From a virus: a stretch of DNA of 23,574 nucleotides. Positions 22,701-23,574 of this stretch are shown here, piece by piece (the stretch's first letter is position 1; every line of letters starts with the position of its first letter). The stretch is from positions 1 to 23,574 of IMG/VR virus record IMGVR_UViG_3300033153_002660; one strand, written 5' to 3'. The notes under the pieces were generated by a model, which was not told the origin of the DNA, did not search any database, and was given only the letters and a program-made list of their open reading frames with translations. The position numbers and the translations under genes are program-made.

Positions 22701-23574
22701 CACCTAGCATTAGCAGTAGAAGAAGGAAAGATGGCATTTATGAAGTGGGCTTTTGAAGGGAATCTTGATAATATAACCCCTGATAAAGCTTTTAAAGCTG
22801 CTGAGAAACTCGAATCTTTAATAATCGCAAGAAGAAAAGGGAAGAATATAGAGTATCTAGGAGATCAATGGTTAAAAACAGCTGAGACAGTATTAGGGAG
22901 AACTCCTTCCGGAAAAGAACTTTATAAGAAACTTCGCTTAATTAGAGATAAGTCAGAAATAGGATTTGGAAATAGTTTTGTTGACGTTCAAAACGCCTTG
23001 AAGAAGCACAAAATAACTAATCAAAAAGATATTGATGATGTTAGACTTGTACTTGACGGGTTTAATCCAGGAGACATAAAAACTGGTGTATTAGAAGCAG
23101 CGAAAGAAATTAGACTTGTACTTGACGACATATATAAAAAGGCTAAGTCTGGCGGTGTCAAGATAGCAGGGTATATAGATGATTACTTTCCGCATATTAT
23201 AGATATTGATTCCTTAAAAGGTGGAAAGATTCGTAAAGAAGTTCTAGATGCAGTAGTTAAAGAAGGAAGATTTATAAGTAGAGGAATAGCTGAAAGAAAC
23301 CTTGATAGTTTTCTTAACTTTGTTGGTGGAAACACAACTGACTTAACGTTTATCAAATGGCTAGCAGAGCAACAGGGGATAACTAAAGTTGAAGCGTTGA
23401 AAATATGGCAGAAAGAAATAGCTCCGCATTATAATAAGGTTACTGGACATCTAACAAAAGGAAGGTATAAAAATCTACCCTGGTATAATAGAAACCTTAA
23501 TACAGTTTTGTCTGATTACTTTTTAAAGGCTCATAAAGGGATAGAGATGACAAAGCAATTAGGGAAAAGGAAAG
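19758..23574 (+). CDS. Very large internal virion protein with HExxH metallopeptidase-like motif (3' end outside window)
   Basis: An open frame of at least 1272 codons from the ATG at 19758 to the right edge with no stop. Residues 1-200 are soluble and charged. Residues about 223-246 (ATGIVFGILPPVQAVALGAGMA) are hydrophobic enough to cross or insert in a membrane. Residues 290-660 are helical. H675-E676-x-x-H679 in LNHECSHAL is a zinc peptidase signature, and the later EEFVAYSL (E741/E742) fits the third ligand seen in zincin domains of large phage polyvalent proteins. The remaining 500 residues are helical and Lys/Glu-rich. Size, helicity and place at the end of the tail block suit an ejection protein that enters the host. 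The peptidase activity is inferred from the motif only. Confidence 0.75.
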   Translation, partial: MPFMITPASKNIRFTIPKDKEADIDADRVWEEKLSSHVKALPYMPEGYQKGYGRGSIFGASDPENLDTEIAQVASSITEDDPDKEINIVAGQMVGARDKLIDTYRPYRSDVITRLGTHSMTGDRVGKLGTQTVRVLKTGTTKDGTRIAKLEDGRIVPMLLTNDVRLLANPRDSEEEIRAREVEKYIGEEDLDKFRADAYGEITEPLSVTVGQVAKHWLLDPAMRATGIVFGILPPVQAVALGAGMAKGIQDIRIESRGSYLADNFHVLHEGIISSYKAAFEKGSFGVLPNEIIKTGFGKTLGEAINESLGVSNDPGKRTMLNEAKRMVGNFADITIDTLCFLAADRTLGGHAAVNALRQEVNGVHSAINQQGISASAKAEGAKLLKDSKALLENRQLLIHTIDTLRKSKKFQEMRVSMAKAAHNAQLLKDKEMIGQRGSVLRGIKGTKHTTAKAEEIRNLLKDTSWTPNNRYAGLLDDHPAVVNMNRIRKEQGLPPYISEGGKELIASAQREGLNQGLQNVVKEAKGFNPEMIKDAFDRVTSIKKPKVSPADRLLAKEMLQKMEVFRARESELALNVQKMLIADTRELRRAGKYTPQEISSRVYSTLLDKNNPYHNIYKLVKSLGVKIKTVPKTAGSARALGKYSPGENTIEIRALGREGLIKQEAEELMTTLNHECSHALSSNFSKIFGRSLNTSIRLRGLMQDLDSLSKPEIIKLHFNQHFKGIRIKPNGELNVLYVPEEFVAYSLTDPKIAEWLMSIRVPRVQKGLTARTVWEDMGDIMRELVVKEADSVKTTDILKANLDSAFSGMVDIVADISPGRMKFGLSPYTIKHGVKQDPGMVTFESMGLQNIYESIEKGIKAGTGIYKNWKTKDTQTAKEQQTAKEQLNDVFDLVSEILRHEYGKETFGVSATKTIIQAAREVGSTIKMRRGFKPYLLKADKSRIPLGEVSTSRRKVMDNAAKALGLGDTAEGYKQEVADVHLALAVEEGKMAFMKWAFEGNLDNITPDKAFKAAEKLESLIIARRKGKNIEYLGDQWLKTAETVLGRTPSGKELYKKLRLIRDKSEIGFGNSFVDVQNALKKHKITNQKDIDDVRLVLDGFNPGDIKTGVLEAAKEIRLVLDDIYKKAKSGGVKIAGYIDDYFPHIIDIDSLKGGKIRKEVLDAVVKEGRFISRGIAERNLDSFLNFVGGNTTDLTFIKWLAEQQGITKVEALKIWQKEIAPHYNKVTGHLTKGRYKNLPWYNRNLNTVLSDYFLKAHKGIEMTKQLGKRK
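22383..22418 (+). repeat. Perfect 18-bp tandem duplication inside the large gene
   Basis: CAAACAGCTAAAGAACAA occurs twice head to tail (22383-22400 and 22401-22418), in frame, giving the peptide QTAKEQ twice. Both copies are identical at every base, so the duplication is probably recent. It lengthens a polar helix or linker in the large virion protein by six residues. Confidence 0.9.
23041..23127 (+). repeat. Pair of identical 18-bp direct repeats, 69 bp apart
   Basis: TTAGACTTGTACTTGACG occurs at 23041-23058 and at 23110-23127. The offset of 69 bp is 23 codons, so both encode the same RLVLD segment in frame. The sequence between the repeats does not itself repeat clearly. It could be the trace of a duplicated helical element in the large virion protein. 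Confidence 0.8.

Noticed and set aside
1-23574. tRNA or other structured RNA genes
   Set aside because: Intergenic gaps are all about 105 nt or less, and none contains a tRNA-like pattern such as a GTTCGA-type arm with matching stems.

Overview
The window is a contiguous piece of the virion-morphogenesis and lysis region of a tailed double-stranded DNA phage or prophage. Every credible gene lies on the + strand, packed with overlaps or short gaps, and nearly all have good GGAG-type ribosome sites. The gene set is that of a short-tailed (podovirus-like) phage: terminase, portal, scaffold, major capsid, head-tail adaptor, beta-propeller nozzle-like protein, spike or fibre, and ejection proteins. 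I see no tape measure, tail tube or sheath. The DNA is AT-rich, uses AGA/CGA for arginine and contains many CTAG tetranucleotides. No host or integration gene is present, so the host cannot be named. No tRNA, rRNA, CRISPR array or insertion sequence was seen.

Layout: 1-1067 is the 3' part of a repeat-rich fibre-like gene. 1080-2904 holds small virion or unknown genes, including a cysteine-containing protein of unknown function. 2913-4032 holds a holin candidate, an Amidase_3 endolysin and a DUF1353 protein. 4069-8330 is the packaging block, TerL and portal, with a PurD-like ATP-grasp gene overlapping both. 8330-10525 runs through an FmdB-like zinc ribbon, a small unknown, the scaffold and the major capsid protein. 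10631-15001 holds a decoration-like protein, a second copy of the cysteine-containing unknown, the adaptor and fibre-like proteins. 15051-18182 holds the beta-helix-like spike and the nozzle. From 18195 to the right edge lie ejection-type proteins, ending in a very large gene with an HExxH motif that runs off the window.

TerL would pack DNA through the portal into a capsid built by scaffold and major capsid protein. The adaptor and nozzle close the portal and form the short tail. Spike and fibres bind the host, and the last three genes are probably ejected with the DNA. The holin candidate and amidase would release progeny.

The most unusual features are: (1) a pair of diverged paralogs (1817-2578 and 11162-12004) with four aligned cysteines, each inserted between virion genes and carrying the next gene's ribosome site in its own 3' end; (2) a family of four near-identical 31-33 bp palindromes placed 7-25 nt before four genes at module boundaries, two of which lack a Shine-Dalgarno sequence; (3) the PurD-like gene between terL and portal, which seems to have lost part of its ATP-binding domain; and (4) a spike whose arginine codon use changes abruptly after its N-terminal anchor.
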